Below, in pieces: positions 14,010 to 22,818 of a stretch of 46,782 nt of DNA (the stretch's first letter is position 1; every line of letters begins with the position of its first letter). Below the pieces are notes generated by a model. The model was not told the origin of the DNA and made no database searches. It worked only from the letters and a program-made list of their open reading frames with translations. The position numbers and the translations under genes were made by a program. The DNA is from Deltaproteobacteria bacterium 13_1_40CM_4_68_19 (GTDB lineage Bacteria > Myxococcota > Myxococcia > Myxococcales > 40CM-4-68-19), in assembly GCA_001918155.1 (NCBI GenBank), contig MNFJ01000021.1, positions 1 through 46,782 on the forward strand, in the 5' to 3' direction.

Positions 14010-16328
14010 GTGACGATCGGGATCGTTGTCCTCCTCCTGTGCGCCTACTCTGCGCGCGTGCTGGTCAAGGGACGCTACGTTCCCGAGCGCGTGAAGAAGG
14101 AGCCCGGCAGCGTCTTCCTCAGCCGGTTTTTCATCGAGTTTGGGTACTGGTGCTTCGAGCCGCTGGAAAAGCTCTGCCTCCGCCTGCGCGTCACCCCCAA
14201 CCAGCTCACCGCAGGTTCGCTCGCCTGCAGCGTCGGCGCCGCGGCGTCGTTTGCGACCGGCCGCTTCACCCTCGGTGGCTGGCTGGTGATCGCCTGTGCC
14301 ATCCTGGACGCTCTCGACGGAATGGTGGCGCGCACCCGTGGCACCGCCTCCGATGCGGGCGAGCTGCTCGATGCCGCCGTCGACCGATACGCGGAGATCG
14401 CGACCTTCGCGGGAATCGCGGCCTACTACCGCAGCTATCCGCTCGGCTTCTGGCTCGCGCTCACCTCGCTCGCGGGCGCCCTGCTCGTCTCCTATGCGCG
14501 AGCGAAGGGCGAGATCTCCGGCATCGACGCCCGGATGGGGTCGATGAACCGCGGAGAGCGCGCCGTGTACATCGGCGCCGCCGGCGTGCTGTCGCCGTAC
14601 CTGGCGCGTTTCTCGGAGCCCGGCGTGCCGCACCCCGCCTTCTACCTGATGCTCGCAACGCTGCTGCTCGTCGCGGTGATGGCGAACGTCACCGCCATCC
14701 GCCGGTTCATCTACATCCACACCGAGCTGCGCAAGCGCGAGGGGGCCGCCGAAACGACGGGCGCCCGCGAGGAGGAGTTGTCCGGGTGGTTTCAGCGCGC
14801 GTGGATTGCCTCGGCGGTCGCGACGGCGGTCGACTACGGTTCGTTCACGATCCTGGTGGAGGTAGTCGGGATCTACACCGGAAGCTCGCGCGCGCTCGGC
14901 GCCCTGCTCGGGGCGATCACCAATTTCACCCTCAACAAGATCTACACGTTCCGGACGCGGGACAATTCGGTGCTGGTGGAGGTGCCACGGTACGCGGCGA
15001 TCTCCCTCACCTCGCTCCTGCTGAACACCGTCGGCGTCATCCTCCTGACCGAGGGATTGCGCTGGAACCCGCTCGCGGCCGCGGCGGTGGTCGGACTCGG
15101 GGTCTCGCTCGGCTGGAACCTGCCGCTGCACCGGATCTTCGTCTTCCGCGAGCACACGGTGCACCGGCCGGTGCTGGCGCTGATCGGCGCCGTGGCCTCG
15201 GGTCTCGCGGCGATGGCGGTCCTGTTCGTCTCCTACGGCAATCCGTTCGCGGAGGAGCAGGTGCACGGCTTCTCCAGCGCGCTGCCGGACGCGGCGAACC
15301 TGACGCAGAAGAGCTTTTTGCCCAAGCTGCGGTCCGAGGCCTTCTATTCGGAGAGCTACTCGTTCCTCCTCACCTCGGACGACGGGTCGTTCGCACGCGT
15401 CCAGTTCCTCGTCAGCAACGCTGGACTCGAGGGGCACGGCAAGGGCGCGGTGCGAGCGGTGGTGGTGGCACCGGACGGCAAGACCGTCGAGGACGGCGAG
15501 GCCTTCGAGAGCGGCGAGTGGGGGGTGCAACCCGAGGGGGCCATCGAGATGGGCGCCTCGCGCCTGACCATGGGGCCCGACGCGAGCCAGCACGTCCACT
15601 TCGCCGGCCGCAAGCTGGTGGTGGACGCCACGGTGCTGCCGGAGACTCGGGCCGTCCGGCCCGGCGGCGGCCGCGTGGTGTTCGACAGCGGGGGCCACGC
15701 GGTCTTCGACAACACCATCTTCGCGCTCCGCAGCAGATTCGAGGGCACGCTCTGGAGCGTGGCGACGGGAAGCCGGCGCACCCGCGGCTACTGCTATGCG
15801 GACACCTCGTACTCCACCGTACCCGCCTACAAGAGCGCGTCGCTCTGGTACCGGATGCAGGCATTCGACGGAGACGGAGGCACCAGCGCCGCGCTCGCGG
15901 TTCTCTTCCCGCCGGCGGGGTCGCGACTTCCCCCCCAGGGGTGGCTGTACACATCCCGCGCCGGGAAGACGGAAGTCCGATCGACCGACGTGAAGATCGC
16001 CTTCGAGGACTTTCGCCACGAGCCCGGCGGCCATTTCGAGTACGACGTTCCGCAGCGCGTCGCCGCGGTGGCGCGCGGCGTGGACGGCGAGACGGTAACC
16101 CTGCGGGCCGATGCCAGGAAGCTGCTGTACCGCCAGGACCTTCTCGACGAGATGAGCCCGCTCTCGCGCCTCCTGGTGAGCACCTGGGCTGCGCCAATGG
16201 CCTACACCTACGAGAACCGGTACGAGCTGCGCATCGAGAAGCCAGGCGAGGCGCCGGCCTTGCGCAGCGGACAGGCGCTCTCCGAATTCTCCTACGCCAA
16301 CAAGCCCACGAACCTGCCCGCCTTCTGA
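14010..16328 (+). CDS. CDP-alcohol phosphotransferase fused to GtrA-like and AttH/CrtC/Svf1-like domains
   Basis: 772 residues in three parts. Residues about 20-245 form a CDP-alcohol phosphatidyltransferase with an exact D-x2-DG-x2-AR-x8-G-x3-D-x3-D signature (D100, D103, D121, D125; DALDGMVARTRG). Its later LLVSYARAKGE resembles PgsA and phosphatidylinositol-phosphate synthases. Residues about 262-390 are a GtrA-like four-helix unit (AVDYGSFTILVEVVGIYTG, GALLGAITNFTLNKIYTFR). Residues about 410-772 are a soluble beta domain (FYSESYSFLLTSDDGSFARV, RGYCYADTSYSTVPA, LWYRMQAFDG) resembling the AttH/hydroxyneurosporene-synthase/Svf1 group, which bind or modify hydrophobic molecules. GTG 14010 has no close SD; a CTG at 13998 preceded by GAGAGG is an alternative. 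The head-group alcohol is unknown. Confidence 0.85.
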   Translation: MTIGIVVLLLCAYSARVLVKGRYVPERVKKEPGSVFLSRFFIEFGYWCFEPLEKLCLRLRVTPNQLTAGSLACSVGAAASFATGRFTLGGWLVIACAILDALDGMVARTRGTASDAGELLDAAVDRYAEIATFAGIAAYYRSYPLGFWLALTSLAGALLVSYARAKGEISGIDARMGSMNRGERAVYIGAAGVLSPYLARFSEPGVPHPAFYLMLATLLLVAVMANVTAIRRFIYIHTELRKREGAAETTGAREEELSGWFQRAWIASAVATAVDYGSFTILVEVVGIYTGSSRALGALLGAITNFTLNKIYTFRTRDNSVLVEVPRYAAISLTSLLLNTVGVILLTEGLRWNPLAAAAVVGLGVSLGWNLPLHRIFVFREHTVHRPVLALIGAVASGLAAMAVLFVSYGNPFAEEQVHGFSSALPDAANLTQKSFLPKLRSEAFYSESYSFLLTSDDGSFARVQFLVSNAGLEGHGKGAVRAVVVAPDGKTVEDGEAFESGEWGVQPEGAIEMGASRLTMGPDASQHVHFAGRKLVVDATVLPETRAVRPGGGRVVFDSGGHAVFDNTIFALRSRFEGTLWSVATGSRRTRGYCYADTSYSTVPAYKSASLWYRMQAFDGDGGTSAALAVLFPPAGSRLPPQGWLYTSRAGKTEVRSTDVKIAFEDFRHEPGGHFEYDVPQRVAAVARGVDGETVTLRADARKLLYRQDLLDEMSPLSRLLVSTWAAPMAYTYENRYELRIEKPGEAPALRSGQALSEFSYANKPTNLPAF

Positions 16329-16425
16329 CCCTAAAAATCCCCCGCCACATGTGCTAGACGTGCCCGCCCATCGGCGGAGCCGGTCTGGAATCGAACAGGC
16401 CACTGCGGCTTCTGAAGGCGAGGAA

Positions 16426-17769
16426 ATGACGCTGAAGGCCCCTCATATCCAGACGGAAATTCCCGGGCCCCGCTCGCGCGAATTGGTGAAGCACGAGCAG
16501 CGTCATCTCGCGCCAGGGTTGCAGGGGTTTGCGCTCAGCTCCGGCATCGCGGTGGAGCGCGCGCAGGGATCGGTGATCGAGGACGTGGACGGCAACCGCT
16601 ACGTCGACCTCATCGGCGGGATCGGCGTCAACAGCCTCGGCCATTGCCATCCCGCCTACACCAAAGCGCTGCACGAGCAGCTCGACAAGGTGACCGTCGG
16701 ATCGTTCACCAGCGCGCCGCGCGCCGAGCTGATCAACGAGGTCGCGCGGGTCACTCCCCAGGGCGTGGACAAGGTCCAGCTCTACTCGAGCGGGGCGGAA
16801 GCGGTGGAGAGCGCCTTTCGCCTGGCGATGAATCACACCGGCCACCATGAAGTCGTCGGCTTCTGGGGCGGCTTTCACGGCAAGACGGCGCGGACCTTGT
16901 CCGCGAACGGCGCCGGCAACGCGAAGTCGTACGGCCCGGTCCCTCCGGGACACGTCCTGCCCTTCGCCAACTGCTACCGCTGCCCGCTCAAGCTGAAGTA
17001 CCCGAGCTGCGGGATCGCCTGCGCGGATCTGGCGCGCGATCAGCTCCGGCATCAGAGTACGGGCAGCGTGGCGGCGGTGATCATCGAGCCGATGCAAGGC
17101 ACCGCGGGCAACGTGATTCCGCCGCCCGAGTTCATGGTGCGCGCGCAGGAGATCGCCAGGGAGCACGGCGCGGTGTTCATCTCCGACGAAATGATCACCG
17201 GGTTCGGGCGTACCGGCCAGTGGTTTGCCTGCGAGCGCAGCGGCGTGACGCCTGACATCATCACCATCGGCAAGGCGTTCGGGGCGGGGTTCCCGATCAG
17301 CGGCGTGGTGGCAAAAGGAGCGATCGCCCAGGCGAAGCCATGGGCCAATCCGAGCGGATCGTCGTCGTCGTACGGCGGCAACCCGCTGGCCGCGGCGGCG
17401 GCGCTGGCGAGCATCCGCACGCTGCACGAGGAGAACGTGCTGCAGAACGTCCGCGAAACAGGCAAGGCCATGCTGGAGGAGCTGCGGAGCTGGCCCGATC
17501 GCCTCCGCTGGGTGGGCGACGTGCGCGGCGAAGGCCTGTTCCTCGGCGTGGAGCTCGTGGCCGACCGACAGACCAAGGAGCCGCTGGCGAAGAAGATCTG
17601 CGACGAGATCTTCCAGGACGGGCTGCGCCGCGGCCTGCTCGCGATGAGCTATACGCACGCCATCCGGCTGCAGCCGGCGCTCACCATCGACCGCGATACC
17701 GCCCTGAGCGGGCTATCGCTGCTGCGCGAGGCCATCGAGGCGGTGGCGCGACGGCACGGCGCGGCGTAG
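16426..17769 (+). CDS. Class III (GabT/HpnO-type) PLP aminotransferase
   Basis: 447 residues. Fold type I, class III transaminase: DVDGNRYVDLIGGIGVNSLG, LYSSGAEAVESAFRLA, GFWGGFHGKT, EPMQGTAGNVIPP, VFISDEMITGFGRTG and the PLP-Lys segment IITIGKAFGAGFPISGV. The Cys-rich insert CYRCPLKLKYPSCGIAC is seen in some GabT-like enzymes. The class moves an amino group from an omega-amine to 2-oxoglutarate or pyruvate. Next to an RND/MMPL exporter, the pair recalls HpnO-HpnN of hopanoid clusters, but no hopanoid cyclase is present. ATG 16426 follows GGCGAGGAA. The RND gene starts 9 bp after its stop. Confidence 0.9.
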   Translation: MTLKAPHIQTEIPGPRSRELVKHEQRHLAPGLQGFALSSGIAVERAQGSVIEDVDGNRYVDLIGGIGVNSLGHCHPAYTKALHEQLDKVTVGSFTSAPRAELINEVARVTPQGVDKVQLYSSGAEAVESAFRLAMNHTGHHEVVGFWGGFHGKTARTLSANGAGNAKSYGPVPPGHVLPFANCYRCPLKLKYPSCGIACADLARDQLRHQSTGSVAAVIIEPMQGTAGNVIPPPEFMVRAQEIAREHGAVFISDEMITGFGRTGQWFACERSGVTPDIITIGKAFGAGFPISGVVAKGAIAQAKPWANPSGSSSSYGGNPLAAAAALASIRTLHEENVLQNVRETGKAMLEELRSWPDRLRWVGDVRGEGLFLGVELVADRQTKEPLAKKICDEIFQDGLRRGLLAMSYTHAIRLQPALTIDRDTALSGLSLLREAIEAVARRHGAA

Positions 17770-17778
17770 GACAGCGCC

Positions 17779-20265
17779 ATGGAGCAGCTCTCCCGGACCG
17801 CGCGGTTCTGGCACTGGTGGGCGGCGCTCTCGCTCCGGCGGCCGGTCTTGATCGTCCTGCTCGGAACGCTGGCGTTCGTCGCTTCGGTCCCCTTCGCGGC
17901 GCGGCTCTACGGGGATCTCCGCACCGATCTGCGCGAGCTGCTCCCGCAGGGAGCGCCCGCCGCGGTGGCGCTCGCCGAGCTGGAGAAGCGCATCGGCGGG
18001 CTGTCGCATCTCGCCATCGTGGTGCGCACCGACGATTTGAAAGCCGGCGAACGGTTCGTCGACGCGCTCGCGGCGACTCTGAAGGAATTGCCGCCCTCGC
18101 TCGTCGCCCAGGTCCACTGGCGGGTCGATGCGGAGAAGGAATTCCTCGACCGGCATGGCGCCCTCTACGCCGACGTGAAGGACCTGATCGCCGCGCGCGA
18201 CGCGCTGCGCTCGCAGATCGCGAAGGCGAATCCGCTCCTGGTCGATCTCGCCGAGGAAACCGAGAAACCGCCGGCCGTCAACCTCGACGAGGTCGTCGGC
18301 CGCATCAAGGCGGCATACGCGCGCCTGGACCGCTATCCGGACGGCTACCTCGCGGGCGAAGGCGGCCATACCCTGGTGATGCTGCTGTCGCCTCCCGGCG
18401 CGGCGGTCAGCCTGGAAGACGATCAGTGGATCTTCAGCGCGGTCGACAACAAGGTGAAGGCGCTGAATCCGAAGAGCTTCCATCCCAGCATCGAGATCGG
18501 GTACGGCGGAGAGATCAAGGGCCTGATCGAGGCGCAGGAAGCGCTGGTGCGCGACCTGGCTTTGTCGAGCACGCTGACGCTGACGGCGGTCGGGCTGGCG
18601 TTGATCCTCTACTATCGGACCATCCGCGCGGTACCGCTGCTGACGATGCCGCTCTTCACCGGCGTCGCTCTCACCTTCGCGCTCTCCCGCGGCGTGATCC
18701 ATTACCTGAACCCGAACACGGCATTCCTCGGCAGCATCATCGTCGGCAACGGGATCAATGCGGGAATCATCTTCCTCGCCAGATACATCGAGGAGCGCAG
18801 GCACGGCTCAGACATCGCCAGGGCGCTTCCGCTCTCGCTGCGCGCAACCTGGATCGCCACCTTCGCGGCCAGCGCGGCCGCCGCCGCGAGCTACGGCTCG
18901 CTGGGCGCCGCGAGCTTCCGCGGGTTCAACCAGTTCGCCTTCATGGGCTTCTTCGGAATGGTGCTCTGCTGGCTCACCACGTACGCGCTGATGCCGGCCC
19001 TGATCGGACTTCAAGAAAGGTTCTGGCCGTTCGGCGATCTCTCCATGCCGAAGCGCGGGCGCGTCGTCGGCTGGCTGGCAGGGCCGTTCGCGCAGATGGT
19101 CGTGCGGCGGCCGATGGTTCCCGTCCTGGTGACGGTGGCGCTCGGGGGAGCGAGCGTCTACGCCGCCTACCTGTTCGCGCAGGAACCGATCCAGTACGAC
19201 TTCACCAAGCTGGGGAGCCGCTCGAGCGAACGCCACGGACAAGGCTACTGGGACAAGCACGTCGATGCGGTGCTGCAGTCCTACCAGACCCCGACCGTGG
19301 TGCTGACCGGATCGCCGGAAGAAGCGGAAGCGGTGGCGGCAGCGATCGAGAAGGAGAAGGAGCAGGAGGGGCCGAACGGCACCATCGAGTCGGTGGTCAC
19401 GCTGCAGCAGTTCGTCCCCAAGGACCAGCGGCTCAAGCTCGAGGTCCTGCGCCAGATCTTCGCCCTGATCGACAAGCGGCCCGCGGCGCGGCTGCCGCCG
19501 GAGATCCGGCGCCTGCGCGAGCGGACGAAGCTCGAGCCGGTCTCCCTCTCGGACGTGCCGGAGCGGCTCACGCGCGCGTTCGTGGAGAAGGATGGCCACC
19601 GCGGACGGGTGGTGCTGGTGTTCCCCACGCTCGCCACCGACAGCTCGAACGGGCGCGCGCAGATCCAGCACGCGCGCGCGGTGCGCGACGCGGCGCTGAA
19701 GGTCGATCCGCGCGCGCTGGTGGCGGGCCAGATCGTGCTCACCACGGACATCGTGCAGGCGATCACCGACGACGGGAGATTGACGGCGCTGATGAGCTTC
19801 CTCGCGGTGGCGCTGCTGACGGTGGTGGTGATGCGCAGCCTGCGCGACGGCGCCTGGGTGATCGCTTCGCTCTCCCTCGGGGTCCTCTGGGGCGCCGGAG
19901 CGATGACGGCGCTCTCGCTCAAGCTGAACTTCGTCAACTTCGCCGTGCTGCCGATCACGTTCGGAATCGGCGTCGACTACGCGGTGAATCTCTACCAGCG
20001 CTACCGCCAGACTTGCAGCGTCGAGGAGGCGCTGTCCTCCTCCGGCGGCGCCGTGGCACTGTGCTCGGTGACCACCATGATCGGCTACGCCACGCTGGTC
20101 ACCGCTGACAACCAGGCCATCCAGAGCTTCGGATTGACGGCGGTGATCGGCGAGATCACCTGCCTGAGCGCCGCGTTGTTCGCGCTGCCGGCGGTGCTCT
20201 CGCTGCGCGACCGCCGCCGCACGACCGCGGTGCCGGCGGACGCCGCGCAGCAGGGGGCCGCGTAG
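17779..20265 (+). CDS. RND-superfamily (MMPL/HpnN-like) hydrophobe exporter
   Basis: 828 residues with the two-fold RND plan. Each half has one helix (SLRRPVLIVLLGTLAFVASV; VVRRPMVPVLVTVALGGASV), a large periplasmic domain and a five-helix block. The first block carries FLGSIIVGNGINAGIIFLAR and the second VLPITFGIGVDYAVNLYQRY, the conserved RND helix 4 positions. Size and layout match MMPL/HpnN transporters that move lipids or hydrophobic molecules to the outer membrane, rather than drug-efflux AcrB (about 1,040 residues). No adaptor or outer-membrane channel gene is adjacent. Stop abuts the GTG of the next gene, so translation is coupled. Confidence 0.92.
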   Translation: MEQLSRTARFWHWWAALSLRRPVLIVLLGTLAFVASVPFAARLYGDLRTDLRELLPQGAPAAVALAELEKRIGGLSHLAIVVRTDDLKAGERFVDALAATLKELPPSLVAQVHWRVDAEKEFLDRHGALYADVKDLIAARDALRSQIAKANPLLVDLAEETEKPPAVNLDEVVGRIKAAYARLDRYPDGYLAGEGGHTLVMLLSPPGAAVSLEDDQWIFSAVDNKVKALNPKSFHPSIEIGYGGEIKGLIEAQEALVRDLALSSTLTLTAVGLALILYYRTIRAVPLLTMPLFTGVALTFALSRGVIHYLNPNTAFLGSIIVGNGINAGIIFLARYIEERRHGSDIARALPLSLRATWIATFAASAAAAASYGSLGAASFRGFNQFAFMGFFGMVLCWLTTYALMPALIGLQERFWPFGDLSMPKRGRVVGWLAGPFAQMVVRRPMVPVLVTVALGGASVYAAYLFAQEPIQYDFTKLGSRSSERHGQGYWDKHVDAVLQSYQTPTVVLTGSPEEAEAVAAAIEKEKEQEGPNGTIESVVTLQQFVPKDQRLKLEVLRQIFALIDKRPAARLPPEIRRLRERTKLEPVSLSDVPERLTRAFVEKDGHRGRVVLVFPTLATDSSNGRAQIQHARAVRDAALKVDPRALVAGQIVLTTDIVQAITDDGRLTALMSFLAVALLTVVVMRSLRDGAWVIASLSLGVLWGAGAMTALSLKLNFVNFAVLPITFGIGVDYAVNLYQRYRQTCSVEEALSSSGGAVALCSVTTMIGYATLVTADNQAIQSFGLTAVIGEITCLSAALFALPAVLSLRDRRRTTAVPADAAQQGAA

Positions 20266-21222
20266 GTGCCCGCCTTCTTGCGCCCGCGCCCCGGGCAGCT
20301 TCGCACCGCGCATCCGTTCTTCAAGCATTGGATCCCGGGCCTTGCCGCCGCGTATCTGGCGGTGATGTACGCGCTCGGCGGTCCGGGACCGGAGCACTTC
20401 CTGCTCGCCGGGATCGCGCTGGTGCTCTCGGTCTGGAACGACGACAGCCGCCGTCTGGCGCTCATCGGGCTTCCCTATCTCCTCTACGCGCTCGTCTACG
20501 ACTCGATGCGCTGGTACGCGGACTACATCCGCTCGCCGATCATCCACGTCCACGAGCCGTACGATTTCGACCTGCACTGGTTCGGGATTCACGGACTGAC
20601 CCCGAACGAGTGGCTGCAGCGGCACACCAGCGCACCGCTCGATCTCGTCTGCGGTCTCGCTTACACGCCGATGTTCTTCATCGGCGAGTCGGTCCTGCTC
20701 AGCATCTACTTCATCGCCAAGGGGAAGATCCGGCGCGCCGAGCGGTTCACCTGGATCTTCGTGATTTCGAACTTCATTGGATTTGCCTTCTACTACCTCT
20801 ACCCGGCCGCGCCGCCCTGGTATGTCTCCGATCACGGTTTCGCCGTCGACCTCTCCGTGCATGCCTCGCCCGCGGGAGCGATCCGGTTCGATCACCTGAT
20901 CGGCATTCCCCTGATGCAGGGGTTCTACGGAAAGAGCGCCGACGTCTTCGGCGCGATCCCGAGCCTGCACGTGGTCTATCCGTTCCTGGCCCTGATCTAC
21001 GGTTGGTACTTGCGCCGCTTCCGCCTGATCGCGGCCGCCTACTTCCTGCTGGTGTGCTTCGCGGCGGTCTACCTGAACCATCACTATCTGCTGGATATTT
21101 TCCTCGGCCTCGCAATCGCGCTCGCCGTGATGGCAGTGGTGCGCGCCGCGTTCGGAGCCGTCGAGCCGCGTCGCGCCCCAGCGCAAGAAGAGGAACCCGA
21201 CCTGGCGGCCGCTCGGACCTGA
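20266..21222 (+). CDS. PAP2-family inositolphosphotransferase/Aur1-like membrane protein
   Basis: 318 residues with about six membrane helices. Family signs: YYLYPAAPPWYVSDHG, the PAP2 second motif IPSLHVVYPF (Ser and His about residues 232-235) and the third motif YLNHHYLLDIFLG (His about 270, Asp about 275). The PPWY box and lack of the classical first PAP2 motif point to the PAP2_3/Aur1-like branch, whose eukaryotic members transfer phosphoinositol from phosphatidylinositol to ceramide. Substrates here are inferred only. GTG 20266 directly follows the exporter stop, preceded by GCAGGGGG. Its neighbours support a complex-lipid role. Confidence 0.85.
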   Translation: MPAFLRPRPGQLRTAHPFFKHWIPGLAAAYLAVMYALGGPGPEHFLLAGIALVLSVWNDDSRRLALIGLPYLLYALVYDSMRWYADYIRSPIIHVHEPYDFDLHWFGIHGLTPNEWLQRHTSAPLDLVCGLAYTPMFFIGESVLLSIYFIAKGKIRRAERFTWIFVISNFIGFAFYYLYPAAPPWYVSDHGFAVDLSVHASPAGAIRFDHLIGIPLMQGFYGKSADVFGAIPSLHVVYPFLALIYGWYLRRFRLIAAAYFLLVCFAAVYLNHHYLLDIFLGLAIALAVMAVVRAAFGAVEPRRAPAQEEEPDLAAART

Positions 21223-21273
21223 ACGGCATCCGTGGTAGGAAGGGGCCCTCTCCCGCCGGCAGGAGTGGCGCGA

Positions 21274-22812
21274 ATGATCCGGATCATCCACCTCTCCGGG
21301 AGTCAGCAGGGAAAGACCGCGACGTCGGCGAAATCCACGGTGCGGGTGGGCCGCGCCGCCGACTGCGACGTCCGCTTCGACAAGGAGCGCGACCCGAAGG
21401 TTTCCAACCACCACGCCGAGTTCCTCTTCGAGGACGGGTGCTGGTTCGTCGTCGACACGGCGAGCACGAACGGGACGCTGATCGAGGGGCGGCGCGTCGC
21501 GAAGTGCCGGCTGCGCCAGGGTGAGCAGGTGCAGATCGGCGCGGGCGGTCCGCTGGTCCGCGTGGAATTCGACGCAAAGGACGGATCGGGCGGCGCGATG
21601 AAGACGGAGGCAGCGACCGTCACCGCCATCGAGCGCGCCGAGGCGGCGCGCCGGGGCACGCCGGCGCGAATCGACGCAACCTCCGAGATGAACAAGATCG
21701 CCACCGACCTGAAGGAGAACGCCGATACCACCACCGCGAAGCTCGCGGAGATCGCGGCGAAGAAAGTGGCGCAAGAGCGCGCGAAGGCCGGCGGCATGCC
21801 CTCCGGCAAGACGATGCTGATCATGGCCAGCACCATGAAGCAGGTGCAGCACTCCACCAAGGCGAAGACGGCGAAGCGTTGGGTGAAAGTGGTGGCCCTG
21901 GTGGCTGGCGTGGCGGCGGTGACCGTGGCGGTGATGGGCATCGTGATCGCGCAGCAGAAGCGGCAGATCGAACAACTGGTGAAGCAGAAGGAGCACCTCG
22001 ACAAGGAGATCGAGGCCGTCGAGGCGCTGATGAACGAGGAATCCGACCCGGAGCGCCTCGCGTCGCTCGAGGAGAAGCTCAACACGCTCACCGGCAATGC
22101 GAAGAGCACGCTGGCGGCGCTCGACAAGTCGGACAAGAGGAAGGCAGCAGCGCTGGCGGAGTCCGGCGATGCGCTCGACCGGCAGATCCGGGAGATCCTC
22201 GCCAAGTTCGACGCCAGCACGTACGCGGTGCCGCTGATCTTCAAGGAGCGGCTGAAGTTCCACATCGACGCGCTGGTGAACGCGCCGAATCTGAAGTTCG
22301 TCTACCGACGCAAGCAGCGCTACTGGCCCATGATCACGCGCGAGTTCAGCGCGCTCGGCCTGCCCGAGGAGATGGCCTACGTCGCCTGGGCGGAAACGCA
22401 GTTCGACCCCAAGGCGAAGAGCCCGGTCGGAGCGGCGGGCATGTGGCAGATGACGACGACGACCGCGCAGAGCTACGGATTGCGCGTGGACGCCAACATG
22501 GACGAGCGCTACGACCCGGAGCGCGAGACGAAGGCGGCGGCGCGGCACCTGGCGAACCTCCTGGCCGAGTACGGCACCGACTCCTTCATGCTGGCGATGG
22601 CGTCGTACAACCGGGGCGAGGCGGGAGTGCGGCGCGTCCTGCACCAGATCGCGCGAGAACCCGGCGGCTTCCGCAAGGAGAAGCGCGACTTCTGGCACCT
22701 GTACCGGTTGAAGAAGCTGCCGGAGGAGACGCGCGAATACGTCCCGAAGGTGCTCGCAGCGGCGATCGTCAGCCGCGACGCAAAGAAGCTCGGCCTCGAC
22801 GAACCGGATTGA
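21274..22812 (+). CDS. FHA domain - membrane helix - coiled coil - lytic transglycosylase
   Basis: 512 residues; ATG 21274 with AGGAG at 21261. Residues 1-95 are an FHA phosphothreonine-binding domain (STVRVGRAADCDVRFDKERD, SNHHAEFLFE, DTASTNGTLIEGRRV). After a charged Ala-rich linker comes a membrane helix (WVKVVALVAGVAAVTVAVMG, about 205-228), then a coiled coil (IEQLVKQKEHLDKEIEAVEA). A periplasmic SLT domain follows at about 345-480 with catalytic Glu in AYVAWAETQFDPKAKSPVGA, then GMWQMTTTTAQSYGL and MASYNRGEAG. The layout couples cytoplasmic phospho-signals to cell-wall cleavage (inference). It is last on the plus-strand run, ending 6 bp from pyrD. Confidence 0.9.
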   Translation: MIRIIHLSGSQQGKTATSAKSTVRVGRAADCDVRFDKERDPKVSNHHAEFLFEDGCWFVVDTASTNGTLIEGRRVAKCRLRQGEQVQIGAGGPLVRVEFDAKDGSGGAMKTEAATVTAIERAEAARRGTPARIDATSEMNKIATDLKENADTTTAKLAEIAAKKVAQERAKAGGMPSGKTMLIMASTMKQVQHSTKAKTAKRWVKVVALVAGVAAVTVAVMGIVIAQQKRQIEQLVKQKEHLDKEIEAVEALMNEESDPERLASLEEKLNTLTGNAKSTLAALDKSDKRKAAALAESGDALDRQIREILAKFDASTYAVPLIFKERLKFHIDALVNAPNLKFVYRRKQRYWPMITREFSALGLPEEMAYVAWAETQFDPKAKSPVGAAGMWQMTTTTAQSYGLRVDANMDERYDPERETKAAARHLANLLAEYGTDSFMLAMASYNRGEAGVRRVLHQIAREPGGFRKEKRDFWHLYRLKKLPEETREYVPKVLAAAIVSRDAKKLGLDEPD

Positions 22813-22818
22813 CGTGGG

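Noticed and set aside
13866-16403. An 845-codon minus-strand frame
   Set aside because: Antisense to the CDP-alcohol phosphotransferase fusion, low-complexity translation.
16426-20265. Hopanoid cluster (HpnO-HpnN)
   Set aside because: The two families fit in style, but no squalene-hopene cyclase or other hpn gene is present, so only the resemblance is noted.
18808-22698. A 1296-codon open frame on the minus strand
   Set aside because: It is antisense to three well-supported genes and its translation is His/Arg/Gln/Asp-rich shadow text, normal for high-GC DNA.
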